Below, piece by piece: positions 33,642-44,453 of a stretch of DNA of 64,000 nt. The stretch is from Dolomedes plantarius (lineage: Eukaryota > Arthropoda > Arachnida > Araneae > Dolomedidae). Where the stretch lies: NCBI GenBank assembly GCA_907164885.2, contig OU015501.1, forward strand, positions 20,548,631-20,612,630, in the 5' to 3' direction. The notes beneath the pieces were generated by a model. That model was not told the DNA's origin. It worked only from the letters and a program-made list of their open reading frames with translations, and searched no databases. Position 1 is the first letter of the stretch. Every line of letters begins with the position of its first letter. Made by a program: the position numbers and the translations under genes.

Positions 33642-35482
33642 TTCCGGAAATAATTTTTAGTCATGAATAGATATTTGTAGATAAGTTTATATAATTTTAT
33701 CATCATAAATATTTATATTATTTAAATAGTATGGTTGTGCTTTAATTTATTCTCCCAGATCCTTAAGCTCTTTTTTTTGAGCTATGGAGAATTTTCGTTT
33801 TGGTATTTTTCGCAGATTAACAAATGCATATATTTTTTTTGTGCATGACATTTATAGCAACGTTTAAATGAAGAGAAGAGGGCATAGCTTTCAAAACTTT
33901 CGAATTCTTTCGTTATTAACATTTTATAGAACATTAATTGTTGATATCTGTTGCTACAAAACTAAAATTATTACTTGAAACAATCAATTTAAAGTTCGAA
34001 GATTTTGATTCAATTGATTGATTGATTTGATTTAAAGTTTGATTCTGTGATTCAATTTAAAGTTAGAAGATTTTTAAAAAGTACAGTTTACTGCGTTTTG
34101 AAGTCATGTTTTCATGATTGCAGAAAACAGGATTAAAAATTTACATTTGTTAATCTGTGGATTAAAAAGATAAGAGAGGAAAATTATCCCTAATTTAACA
34201 TAGGGATAGAAGATCTGCGAGGCAACTGATGTTTCACTGTAAGACTGTAAGATAAGATTTAAGGTAATTAAAGCATTATTAAAAAAATTTAATGGAAAAG
34301 TACTCGATACAGGATATAGATAGCAATCTTAGACATTACTAACGTTGCTGTGACCTATTAGTACTGAGTGCTGTCTTTTGACAATAAGGTTTAGCATCAA
34401 TAGTCAAAATCTGTATAGGAATTAAAATTGCATCCGCATTTTTCCCCCTAAAATCATCGTCTTTCTCCTTAACTTCTAAATAAGTGGTTCTGTTATCTTT
34501 ACTCCGAGTTGTAAAATATGTATGGCGGTTGAAGTAATCATCACTGTTCTAATATGACCTCTAATGCCCTTTTTACCACATGCAATTCTTGAGCACGGAG
34601 CCTGCTAGAGTGTCCATGTGTTTCTGGAGGGAATGGATTTGATAGCGGATATAATTTTTTATGGCTATATTTTAGTGTCGCAGGTTCTCACCCGGAAGAA
34701 ATATCTTTCTCTATAGAAGCATGGGAGTGTTTTGGGGGAGTAAAAAAACTAGCCTTTTCTCCAAAATGCTACGCTTTCTTATGGCTACCAGGTTTCAATC
34801 ATCTACTTTCCTTTATTTTTAACAACACATACGTATATGGTGAAGAGAGATTCCCTAACTCTGTTAGGGCATAGAAAATTTCACAGAAATCAAGAATCAA
34901 GATTTATAGTTTTGTTTCAGTATTAATTCAAACATTTTTTAGAATCCTTTAAAGAAAGATGGTCAAAATCTGTGAATAAAGAGTAAGCTTAAAGGATTTT
35001 AGAAGGTGGTTTTCTTCTGATGTATATGTTGTGATAATTTAATCCACTAAGAAATTGCTAGTTGCTAAGAATGAATTTATGAAATTTAATGAAACTTAAG
35101 TTTCCGGTAGGTCATATGCATCTGTATTATGGGGAATTATATATGTTAAAAAAGTGTAATTTAGCGATCACAGTGAAATGATTCTGTCGAGGGTTCAGTT
35201 CCATGGGAGTCCGTTCTGAGAAAAGCGATCTCTAAGTTAAAGAATTGTAATAATTAACCATTGACTGTTGGTTGTTTTTTCTGTTTCAATAACGTAAAAT
35301 TTGTATTACGGAATTGGTTCACTATTACAGTGAAAAATATGTTCTTGTTGTATTATCGTAGTCTTCGTAAGAAATGGCCCAAAATTAGACTTTGAAAAAA
35401 TTGACTCTGAACCCTCCATAACAAGAAGAGCTTAGATTATTTTTTATTAACGCACTCGCACATAAATCTCTCTCTTTGCCTT

Positions 35483-35500
35483 TCTATCTATCTATCTATA
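35483..35500. repeat. (TCTA)n microsatellite
   Basis: Four tandem TCTA units followed by mixed ATGT/ATAC repeats. Confidence 0.85.
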
Positions 35501-35646
35501 CATGTATGTATGTACACATGCATACATTTATATTATGAAATAAAGGTGAAGAGTTTCATACATGAATTTTGCTCAGTTTATTCTCAGTTTAAAAAAATGA
35601 TCACAGAATGGTTGTAGCGTATCCTAATTTAAGTACGCTCTGTTGC

Positions 35647-35770
35647 AACAAATTCTTAGATCTATTTGAATCTTTTTGTGGAAATTATATTTCTGTTTTC
35701 GTCTGGAATTTGTCCTCAACAAATTCTTAGATCAATTTGAATCATTTGGGGAAATTATATCTCTGGTTTC
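35647..35770. repeat. 70-bp-period tandem duplication
   Basis: The 54-bp segment starting CAACAAATTCTTAGATC at 35647 recurs at 35717 with a handful of substitutions. Both copies continue through GGAAATTATAT. Confidence 0.88.
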
Positions 35771-36194
35771 ATGATATCAGTGTATTTTTTGGTTGAGTGT
35801 GTACACAAACTCTTATAATCAAAGGTGGCCTGGTAGGAAGTTGGAATTCCTCTAAAGTTGTATTTTCTCAACGACCAGAAAGTTCGACTGATTAATTTAA
35901 CTGGTTCTTATGACAGAATTAACTGCCGGTATGTGGGAACATGAGGAAGTTTTCTTTTCTGAAAGCTTAACAAAACATGACTGTAACTGTGTGATTAAGA
36001 TAAAATGGCTAACTGTTTTCTCTCACACAGCAAAGAGTAATTTCATGGGAAATAAAAGTAAGGGGTGTTATACAAATGACAATTAACAGAAAGGGGATGG
36101 GAAAAAATTTAGAAGTATTGCTCGAAAGAAAGGAAATTAATATATGCAAATGATCAAGAACATTTCAAATTATGAATTGTTGGTTGATTTGTTT

Positions 36195-36361
36195 AGAGAT
36201 TCGGTCTATTAACTCTTTGTTACACAAGGGCTAATAGACCGAGACCTGCAGATTAAAGCCGTTTTCGAACAGCGACAAACACCCATGCCAGCAGTGGGGC
36301 TCGAATCTGCAGACTCTCAGCGGAAAGCCAGCGCCCTAGTTACTCGACCATCGTCCGGCAA
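36195..36361 (-). mobile_element. tRNA-derived SINE fragment with hairpin
   Basis: On the minus strand: A-box-like GATGGTCGAGTAAC with GGGCGCTGG, B-box-like GATTCGAGCCCC, i.e. a Ser/Leu-type tRNA-like head. The body ends with an 11-bp perfect inverted repeat (TCGGTCTATTA 36201-36211 with 36232-36242). The arrangement tRNA head plus terminal stem is intact, though both boxes carry changes. Confidence 0.72.
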
Positions 36362-36639
36362 GTTCTGAGTTATATAGTTATAGAAAATGTGTAAAGCTAA
36401 TTTATCTGAAGACTGTTGTAAAAATAAAATCCTTGGATTTTCAAAATAGTAGTAAATATAAATTTGCTATTTTATTTCCTCTACCAAAACTGATAATCAT
36501 TATTATTGAACGTGCATTGAATCTCTTTTTGAATTCTTTCCAATTTCTAAACATGAGTCCCTTTTCACTTTAAGCCTGGAATGTTACTTTTCTCTGTTAA
36601 GAAAACGTTCTATATTTTGTATTTTTTACGGTTATCATT

Positions 36640-37145
36640 TAGCTAAGGCTTGAGTGGTGTAAGTGTTTGAATTTTTTCAACCTACTTGAAAATTAATTAT
36701 CAGTGCTTCGAAGAAAGTGTTACATTTATTGCAAATCTATTTAGCGATTGTTTTTACGGTAATTTTTTTAATATTTTTCTGGCATAAATTTCCCCCTGGC
36801 CCAGAATTTATTTGCAATCGATGTCACAGCTCGAATGGTGTAAATGGTATAAATTTTTATTAATATATTACCGATTTATTTATAAAAGATTCCGGAAAAA
36901 AATTAATAAATCGGGTAGCGGTTATTTTTATAGTAGAGGAAAAGAGCAGTTATCATTTTTGCAGGCATTTTTAGACCTCTTCTAAACAATCTTTTCTTTA
37001 CAACCTCTTCTAAATTTTCGTATAGAACAGCGTTTACCCGCGATCTAGTATCCCTGCTTGAATGGTGCAAATGTTTGAACGTTCATTGATGTATTTAAGA
37101 ATTAATTATCAGTGCTTTCAGCACTTAGTATTGATACATAATTCA
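36640..37145. repeat. diverged tandem repeats, period about 200 bp
   Basis: The motif GCTTGAGTGGTGTAAGTGTT recurs in diverged form at about 36650, 36833 and 37060, and two of the units continue to AATTAATTATCAGTGCTT. Units are poorly conserved, so they are old. Confidence 0.6.
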
Positions 37146-37336
37146 TATCAGAGAAGTGATTATTTCCGAAGAAAAAGAGAAATGTATTTCTCTAATGTGT
37201 TGGCATCCCTTTGAATTTAACATAGTTAAAATTTTTACGAAGGTAAGTGTTCACATGAAATCGCTCCCCGCCAACTTTTCCAAAATGTCGGAGCAAGCAA
37301 GGGCCTGTTCACATAGGAGTCCGTTGCGTAGCTTTA

Positions 37337-37446
37337 GGGAAAGATGACGTTGAGACGAAAATAAACAATCATACGCGTTAAAAATTTCATGCTAATCGTT
37401 TGGAGGCCTATGATTGGTTTATTTTCGCAATCAACGTCATCTTTTC
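37337..37446. repeat. large inverted repeat
   Basis: Arms of about 35 bp (AAAGATGACGTTGAGACGAA with ATAAACAATCATA at 37340-37373; inverse at 37409-37445) around a 35-bp centre. Arms are near-perfect. It is adjacent to a TTAA MITE and could be a tiny foldback element. Confidence 0.8.
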
Positions 37447-37459
37447 CTTGAACGTTTAA

Positions 37460-37745
37460 GGTTGCTGTGTACTAATCGTATTGGATTCGCTGGCCCTCAA
37501 TGTTAACCTATGGAGAAAATTTGTCCAAAGATTGCCGACTTGGATTGAAATTTTTTTTTAATGTTGTACTCCGTAACAGAGAAAGAAGTTTTACAAATGG
37601 GTGTTTTTTTTCTTTTTTTAAAATGCAATTAATATTTTAAATTTTTAAATTTTTCTGGGAAAAAATCTGGTAAGTGTGTTTTAAAGTCTCATAAATTCCT
37701 TTGGTGGACGAAATTTATAAAATGAAAATTGCTATTAAAAGAGGT
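37460..37745. mobile_element. TTAA MITE family M1, copy d (left part)
   Basis: Begins GGTTGCTGTGTACTAATCG after TTAA (37456-37459) and follows the M1 consensus to about 37745. The right terminus is missing. Confidence 0.82.
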
Positions 37746-37789
37746 AAAATTATTTAAAAAATGAATCGGAAATTTTCTTTTTTTTTTCT

Positions 37790-37877
37790 TTTAAAATAAA
37801 AATTTTTTTTTGGTGCCCCCCAACAGTCGGGAGCCCCTAGCCCGGGCCTACCGAGCCTAATGGAAAATCAGGGCCTG
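37790..37877 (-). mobile_element. possible hAT-type terminal fragment
   Basis: A GC-rich block reading, on the minus strand, CAGGCCCTGATTTTCCATTA then GGCTAGGGGCTCCCGACTG. The CAGG start and composition resemble hAT ends. No partner terminus or 8-bp duplication found. Confidence 0.35.
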
Positions 37878-37911
37878 CAAGCTGTGAAAAATCTCATGTT
37901 GACTCCATTAA

Positions 37912-38311
37912 GGCTGCTGTGTGTTGCCCCTAATTGGATTCGCTCATCTCAATGTGTAACCTATGGAGAAAATTTGTCCAAGGATTGCCGTTTTGGATTT
38001 AAAGATTTTTTTTAAAATTGTACTCTATAATAGAAAAAGAAACTTTACACCTTTGGGCAGTTTTCGTTAAAAAAATGAAAATAATGTCTTAAATTTAAAT
38101 TATTCGGGGCAAAAATCTGGTGCAGTGTGTTTTAAACGCTCCTAAATTCCTTTGGTGGACGCAATATCTAAAATGAATCCTGTTGCAAGGTGCAAAAAGT
38201 TCAGGCTATCTGAAAATAACCTTTTATTTGATTACAGCATTTATGAAAATTTTTTTCTCCATAGGTTAACATTGATATGAGCGAATCCAGTAGGGTTAGT
38301 ACACAGCAGCT
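37912..38311. mobile_element. TTAA MITE family M1, copy e (complete)
   Basis: 400 bp between TTAA (37908-37911) and TTAA (38312-38315). Inverted ends GGCTGCTGTGTGTTGCCCC and (reverse) AGCTGCTGTGTACTAACCC, continuing GGATTCGCTCA. Reference copy for reading the interrupted copy at 19856. Confidence 0.9.
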
Positions 38312-38315
38312 TTAA

Positions 38316-39282
38316 GATAAACACAGTGACGGTAATTAGTGAGACCTGGAACATTGTAATCAGTAACATACTTTGTAAAGTCTCGACACATAATTTCAAT
38401 TTCTAACTTAGACTATTCAATCTGTCTAACACGTGAGCTTATATTTCGTGTGGCGTTTAGTGGCTAATCTTGATCAGTTTATAAACACAATGAAATAATT
38501 AATGCCCGAATGATTTTGTTTTATTGAAAATAAAGTGAAATAGTTTTGAATATAAAATATCATTTACTTTTATTTTAAAATAATGTTTCATTAAGCTCTG
38601 TCGTTACTGAAATTGAACGATGACGTACGTAGATAGACGCGCAAGGTATCGCAATTAGATAAAGAACGCGTAACAAAAAGCAAGAAGAAAGTAGTGCGCT
38701 GAAACTTTTGCTACAAGATTTTGTCTTTTTTATGCTCTTTTATGTATGACAGTGTAAGATCAATAAGGCCCAGTTTAATTTTTACGTCGGGATGGAAACT
38801 GAGACCGTCAATACCGGAGTTAATAAGGTATGGTTTCTAGCATACCTGTGTGTCCCCATTTTAATATACAAATGGACTTTTCCATCAATCATTCCCTAGG
38901 AATTTCGATATGGAAGGGAAGACTGATGGAAAGATTCGATATTGACTTTGACAAAAGAAATGTTTAATGCGAATGCATTTACAAAAGTATGTGAATATAC
39001 TGAGAAAGCAACTAAAAATAATATTCAACCTCGCATAGCATTCTATACTATTTGAAAATATCAACCAGGCTGCTTCATATCTCTTACCCATACATTTCTT
39101 CATATATGTTATTAAATATACTCAAGAGGAAAAAATCTTTTTTCAGGAATTTTAGAAGATATTTTCTGGGAAAATGTATATTTCTTTATTGAAAAAAATC
39201 ATATTTTCTATAAAGCCATTTGTTTTGATTATAAATTTAATATGACAATTTGACGATATTAAATTCTAGTAATTTAAATATA
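38316..39282. other. AT-rich spacer
   Basis: No gene or element recognised. A 72-codon open frame on the minus strand (38885-39103) has no recognisable motif. Confidence 0.5.
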
Positions 39283-40704
39283 CACTGCTGGCCACTGTAA
39301 ATGCAACACCCTGAAGGAAACATGCAAATAATATGAAATTTACAACATGCATTAGCGGAGGTGAGATATGCAAATGATTAGAATTTCAGCGCAGACGCAC
39401 ATCACGCGCGAATGTGGCGCCACTTCAAAGCGCTATTAAGGCTTGGAGATTTCGACGATTTCAAGTTCGGCAATTGTGTTTTCTTGTGGTTTTTTTTCAA
39501 AAAAAACAGATCAATATGCCTCGTCGAAAACAGCGATCATCTTTTGATCAAGCATCCGAGTTCGACAGAGAAAGGATAGTGGCCTACCGAGATTGTAGAT
39601 TACCTTCAGGGAAATCGGTAGTCGTGTCGGACGAAACCAAACAACTGTAATGCGGATATGTGATCATTGGATGCAGGAGGGTACGACGAACCGGCGTGTT
39701 CGATCGCATCCACCTCAGCGCACCACTTCACGTGATGACAGGCAAATTGTGCGCATGGCAGTGACGGATCGCTCAGTCACATCACAAACCATAGCAAAGC
39801 ACATACAGTCTGTAACGCATCACCAGTGTCTGCGCGTACCATTCGACGCCGTTTATAGCAGAGTGGTCTGTCCGCAGCCGTCCATTGCTTTGTCTACCCT
39901 TGACGCAGAACCACAGACGTCTCCGCCGCCAATGGTGCGATGACGGAAAGATGTGGACGGCCAGAATGGAATGAAATTGTCTTTACGACGAGTCACGCTT
40001 CTGTCTGCACACCACGATGGTCGCATTCGAGTCTGGAGACACAGTGAAGAGAGGATGCGGAACAGCTGCGTTTTGCACCGCCATACTGGTCCTTCACCGA
40101 GTATTTTGGTATGGGCGGTATTGGATATCACTCTCGCACCACCTCTAGTACGCATTGCCGGTACTTTAAACAACAGCGCTACATCCTCCGAGGTGTTGGA
40201 GCCAGTTGTCCTTCCTTACCTTCAGGGCTTGCCCACAGCCATATTTCACACAGGATAATGCGCGACCACACCGTGGCACGCATTGGTCCAACGGTTCTTC
40301 GTCAATCGCCAGATTGAATTGCTTCCCTGGGCCACTCGGCAGAAACCTCGCTCTCCGGATCTTTCGCCGATAGAAAACATGTGGGTCCATGGTTTGCTCT
40401 ACGATTGACCCCAGATTCCATCCCCAGCTGCCACAGCAGATCAACTTGGCAACGTGTGGAAGCTGCTTGGGTCTGCTGTACCCCAAGAACTCATCCAAAG
40501 TCTCTTTGAATCAATGCGAGGCGTGTGGGCAGCGGTGATCTCCAACAATGGCGGCTACTCTGGCTACTGATTTGGCAGGACCACACTTCACAGAAGTCTA
40601 TAAATTTAATCATTTGATACTTGGTCAACAGTTATCTACAAAACAAATTTGTGTTGTGATATCTCTTGTCTTTCTTGGTGTTGCAATTTGGGTGGCCTGC
40701 AGTG
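39283..40704 (+). mobile_element. Tc1-like transposon, nearly full length
   Basis: 1422 bp between TA dinucleotides (39281-39282, 40705-40706). Inverted ends CACTGCTGGCCACTGTAAAT and (reverse) CACTGCAGGCCACCCAAATT, both followed by GCAACACC. Carries one transposase gene on the plus strand. Noticeably more GC-rich than its surroundings, in keeping with a younger insertion than the relic at 2310-3600. Confidence 0.92.
39516..40570 (+). pseudogene. Tc1-like DD34E transposase, frameshifted
   Basis: Starts MPRRKQRSSFDQASEFDRER at 39516 (an in-frame ATG also lies upstream at 39414). HTH region: IVAYRDCRLPSGKS, then after a frame break near 39650 RICDHWMQEGTTNRR and SHPPQRTTSRDDRQIVRMA. First catalytic Asp survives only in a shifted frame (DESRFC codons near 39992). 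Second: QDNARPH codons near 40253. Third: DLSPIENMW near 40360, Glu present. The C-terminus VISNNGGYSGY ends at TGA 40568-40570. Length matches about 345 codons for this family. At least four frame shifts make it inactive, but all triad codons are still present. Confidence 0.88.
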
Positions 40705-40923
40705 TAGTTATATAGTATGTATTAGAATATATTTATTGCTTTGTTGATAGTGTTTCTTATGACATTACGTCGATCTCAATATTTCACATTTTGGTTGTCA
40801 GTCTTGTTCCGGTTTCAGTCAGTTCCCTTGCCCTGTTTACACAAAAGATGTGTGAAAATTCCACAGCTGTGCCTTACGCTTCAATATAATGCTTTTGATA
40901 GTCAATTTTTTCAAATGATCAAA
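40705..40923. other. short spacer
   Basis: Nothing recognised between the Tc1-like element and the next Helitron. Confidence 0.5.
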
Positions 40924-41579
40924 TCTATGTATAAAACAGTTCCGTAAACTGACTGACAGAAATCGCCACAGACCAAACCGCTGGACTTAAAGGGCTGAAA
41001 TTTGCATGGTGATTCTTCTTATGTCTAGGAGTGCACTAAGAAAGATTTTTGAAAAATTCTTCTTAGATTTTTTTAAATTTAATTTTTAAGCTGTGTTGTA
41101 ACATCTTTAGAATTTGCATTTAAAATAATAATCTGAGTGATATAAAATTTATATCACGAGAAAGATCATAAAATTCCTTTAAATTAAATCTTTTTTTCGA
41201 ATCTTTACCTCCATTTTCTGATTTTTGAGGAATTTTTAAAGATAATTCTGAGAATTTAATTTATTAAATGCTGATCACGTGGTTTCTTTTCTTTTTGTGA
41301 TATTAATTTCACAAAAATTAATTTTGCTTCACATGCATAACAACGAAATAAATTGACCCCAACAATATTAAAATAGGGTAAAAGATACAGACCTAATGAG
41401 ATGGAAGTTTTAAAAGAATTTTATTCAATTAGTATGTTTATTCAATTAGTATGTTATTGATTGAAATTAGTTTGGATATTAAACATACAAATTAATTGCA
41501 TACATTGACCGTTGTATTTAACTTGAATATTTTCTTCTATATTATTTTGTCTATAAAAATATCTGTTAAGATTTTTTTA

Positions 41580-41594
41580 TAATAAATAAATACA

Positions 41595-41630
<36 letters not shown>

Positions 41631-41650
41631 ATATATATATATATACCAGT
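41580..41650. repeat. (ATAA)n and (TA)n microsatellite
   Basis: ATAA tetranucleotide repeats run into a TA array just before the nested mariner. Confidence 0.92.
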
Positions 41651-41653
41651 ATA

Positions 41654-42636
41654 CCAGAATAGTCAATAAGTTCGGGGACTACCCTCCCCCTCATGCCCGG
41701 TGTGTGGGGGAACCTAAATAACGATGTGGTTTGCAAGTATGATTATCTGCGTACACGTGAGACGTCACGTGACGCTTTGCACAACTGCTAAGGCCGACGC
41801 AGCTCACCATTTGGCTGCAGACTGTCAGCCTATGATGTCGATGTAGCAAATGTTCCTTTTTGGAGCACACTTCAACATTAAATTCTGCTATAAATTAGGA
41901 AAAACCACTTCAGAAACATTACGGTTACGGCAAAAAGCGTATCGAGACGAAGGGTATGTGCAGATCGAAATTTTTCAAATGGTACAGCTTGTTTAAAAAT
42001 GGGAGAGACGCTGTTGCAGATGATCCGCGAAGTGGGGTGGCCAGTGACCCCACAAACGGAGGCGAACATCCAACGGGTAGGAGCAGGTGGTGTTTGGTTG
42101 GTTGAAGTTTATTGGCGCAAGGTCCAGAAAGGACAAGCTGCGTCAAACACAAGGTAACATCGTCAACAAATGGTATATACAGGTTCTTCGTCGTCTCCGG
42201 GAAGCAATCCGTTGGTAAACGTCCACACGTTTGGAAATCCAACATGTGGATGTTGTTGCATGACAATGTCCCGGCGTACCGATCTCTGATGGTGCAACAA
42301 ACCCTTGCTAAAACACGGCCACCAAAATTCTGCCACCAGCCCCCGTATTCCCCAGACCTCACTCCTTGCAATTTCTACCTGTTCCCGAAAACTGAAGATC
42401 GCATCAAGAGCAAGCGGTTTGCAAATGCCGAAGAAGTGATGGCAAAAGCGGCAATCGCTTTACGACAGCTCTCACGCAACGGTTTCCAGGACTGTTTCCA
42501 GAAGCTGTATCAACGCTGGCAGAAGTGGTATAATTGCGGAAGGACATTATTTTGAAGGTGATTGTGTTCAGAAGACTTTGTAATTGTATTCGTTGTTGTG
42601 TTGTAAATAAAGTCCCCGAATTTATTGGCTGTACGA

Positions 42637-42637
<1 letters not shown>
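41654..42637 (+). mobile_element. nested mariner, internally deleted
   Basis: 984 bp between TA dinucleotides. Inverted ends share AATAAGTTCGGGGACT (left AGTCAATAAGTTCGGGGACT, right reverse AGCCAATAAATTCGGGGACT). Codes both ends of a mariner transposase but lacks the middle. Confidence 0.85.
41880..42555 (+). pseudogene. mariner transposase with central deletion
   Basis: N-terminal part (41915-42085) reads KFFKWYSLFKNGRDAVADD and PRSGVAS, the second DNA-binding helix region. After a jump the C-terminal part is open from 42112 to 42555: LLHDNVPAYRS with the second catalytic Asp, PYSPDLTPCNFYLF where the third catalytic Asp is Asn, then the family's final ...FQDCFQKLYQRWQKW. The first Asp lies in the missing segment. 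Spacing from second to third site is about 34-35 residues, the classical mariner arrangement. Confidence 0.82.

Positions 42638-42685
<48 letters not shown>
42638..42685. repeat. TA microsatellite
   Basis: Long TA run at the right end of the nested mariner. Confidence 0.95.
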
Positions 42686-42687
<2 letters not shown>

Positions 42688-42768
42688 TATATTTGGTATT
42701 AATTGCATACATTAACCGAGGTATTTAGTTTGAATGTACTCCGTGGCGAAGCACGGGCATTCAGCAAG

Positions 42769-43986
42769 TTTGATAATAAAATTTAAGCAATTCTACCAGA
42801 GCAATCCACTCTATGATATAATTTTTCGAGTTAGGTACTATATACTTTTTTTTTATATTCATGAACGTAATTTCGCAAGTAAATGGATTTATAATCCAAC
42901 TTTAAAATATCGTGGTTACGACTTAATCAGTTGTGAATCTCTAGCTAAATCACGACAAAAAAATCGTGGGTCCATGGACAAGGCATTGAGAACCAATAAT
43001 TATGAGGAGTATTTCAAACGGCAATTCTGCTATTCAGCCATATTTAGATGTCTTAATATGGCTGACCCGGCACAGTTTGGAACTTTTTGAGAAGATTATC
43101 AATTACAATGTGATATACCCGAAAAGAAAATGAATAAAATTATAAGAAACGCAAGTAACGAAAGTAAGCTTCAAGTGATAATTTATCACCTTCAGAATTA
43201 AGTGAAGTAGTATTTTTATCATTTCAAAGCGAAAAAAAATATTTTTTTAAAAAGTCTGTTGCTTAACGAGAAATATTTCAGAATTTTCTTTTAAATTAAA
43301 TATCCTGTGGAATCAAATATGTTTTTATGTTCAGATAGTTATCCATATAAACATTTGTTGAAAAAATTTTTAAATGAAAAAACCTAAAGTTCGATGTGTA
43401 AAACCTTTTTAAGTGCAAATTATTTCCTTTTGCACATGGAAAAATGTTTGAGTAATTTACTTTCAGCTTTATGAAAAACTTTGTTTATGAAATACAGAAA
43501 TATTGTTTCAGAATTTTTTATTCTAAATCGAAAATTCGGAAGAATCCAATGTGTCCTTTATGTGCTTGAAATTTTATTTTTCAATATTTTGAAATTCAAA
43601 GTTTAGAGCGTTTCAATTTTTTATATATCTGTCGATATTAAATCTATTTACATATTTATGTTACTTATGCACAGGGGAAATATTTAAAATAAGGTCTTAA
43701 TTTTGTCAAGATAAAAATTGTTTATAAATATTTAACCTTTTTGATGGGCAAAGGGTAATTTTTACTACAGGTAAAATACAATTAGAATGTCTACTATAAA
43801 TCAAATTTCTGAATATTATATTATATTATATAATGTCAAAGCATGAATTTGTTTATATGGGATTGTAGAGGTGAAATAGCATTTACAAAGTATCATATGA
43901 TCAAATATGTACGTATATTTGTGAGAGACTTTTTGAAAATGAAATTAATATGTTTGGAAAGAGTTGTAGATAATCCTCTGTAATAT
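42769..43986. other. AT-rich spacer with one unrecognised open frame
   Basis: A frame of 118 codons (42734-43090) begins inside the Helitron tail and shows no domain; its last part (SRQKNRGSMDKALRTNNYEEYF) is hydrophilic. The rest is AT-rich and featureless. Confidence 0.45.
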
Positions 43987-44339
43987 TGTCATATTTACAA
44001 TCGTTCTCAAGCAACGGCGTGGCCGAATGGCTAAATCTCTGGGCTCCAATTCAGAAGGCCATCGGTTCGAACCTCGAGACGGACTGTCGAAAGCAATTGC
44101 TGTTAGTTTTAGTTAATTTATGTTCGCTTTCTCGAAGCTTCGGGGAAGTACCAAATATGTTAATTCTCTTAATTTAAATTATTCTAGAAAGTTCTTTTGT
44201 GTATAAAAAGGCTTCCTCAAGTTGATGGGAAGTCAGTTAGGTTCCAGCTGGGTGCATGTTAACTCGCTTGCTGTGAACAAAAGTCTCGTTTATTTAAATT
44301 GTGCTCTCTGTGTTAATCCCTCGATCCGTCTACGTGACA
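43987..44339 (+). repeat. 5' LTR of Ty3/Gypsy element
   Basis: TGTCATATTTACAATCG...CTACGTGACA. Contains GTGTATAAAAAGG as a TATA-like box at about 44200. About 25 scattered differences from the 3' copy, so the insertion is not recent. Confidence 0.93.
44009..44082 (+). promoter_or_regulatory. tRNA-like segment with A and B boxes inside the 5' LTR
   Basis: GGCGTGGCCGAATGGCTAAA fits the Pol III A box; GGTTCGAACCT (about 44063) fits the B box. Spacing and flanks resemble a Ser/Leu-type tRNA. The same segment occurs in the 3' LTR. A complete acceptor stem is not formed, so it is not annotated as a tRNA gene. Confidence 0.6.
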
Positions 44340-44342
44340 ATC

Positions 44343-44362
44343 TGGTGGAGGCGCCGGGTAAT
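44343..44362 (+). promoter_or_regulatory. candidate primer binding site
   Basis: CTGGTGGAGGCGCCGGGTAA begins three bases after the LTR; TGG is the usual start for pairing with a tRNA CCA end. I cannot name the tRNA. Confidence 0.6.
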
Positions 44363-44453
44363 CCATTCATCCTGGAAACGCAAGAAATTCGACAAAGTCG
44401 TTGGCTTCTAAATCTCCCTCCTGAATACGGACTCAGGGAAACGGCCAAGAAAA

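Larger units (their letters stand above)
32713..36194. other. AT-rich intergenic sequence with small repeats
   Basis: No gene or transposon recognised over about 3.5 kb. It holds a hairpin (33615-33641), a TCTA microsatellite and a short tandem duplication, listed separately. This is the longest stretch without an obvious mobile element. Confidence 0.55.
40924..42768 (+). mobile_element. non-autonomous Helitron with nested mariner
   Basis: 5' TCTATGTATAAAACAGTTCC after A; the ACTGACTGAC head; tail TCCGTGGCGAAGCACGGG...TTCAGCAAG before T, where the usual CTAG has become CAAG. Internal blocks match the Helitrons at 5659, 20174 and 23622. The mariner at 41654-42637 sits in its TA-rich part. No Rep or helicase. 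Confidence 0.83.

Noticed and set aside
42112..42555. Intact 147-codon gene
   Set aside because: It is the C-terminal part of a mariner transposase with a central deletion and a lost catalytic Asp.
42734..43090. 118-codon open frame as a host gene
   Set aside because: Starts within the Helitron tail, has no domain and no supporting context.
44009..44082. Candidate tRNA gene
   Set aside because: A and B boxes are present but the acceptor stem does not close and the segment is repeated in both LTRs, so it is described as a tRNA-like part of the LTR.
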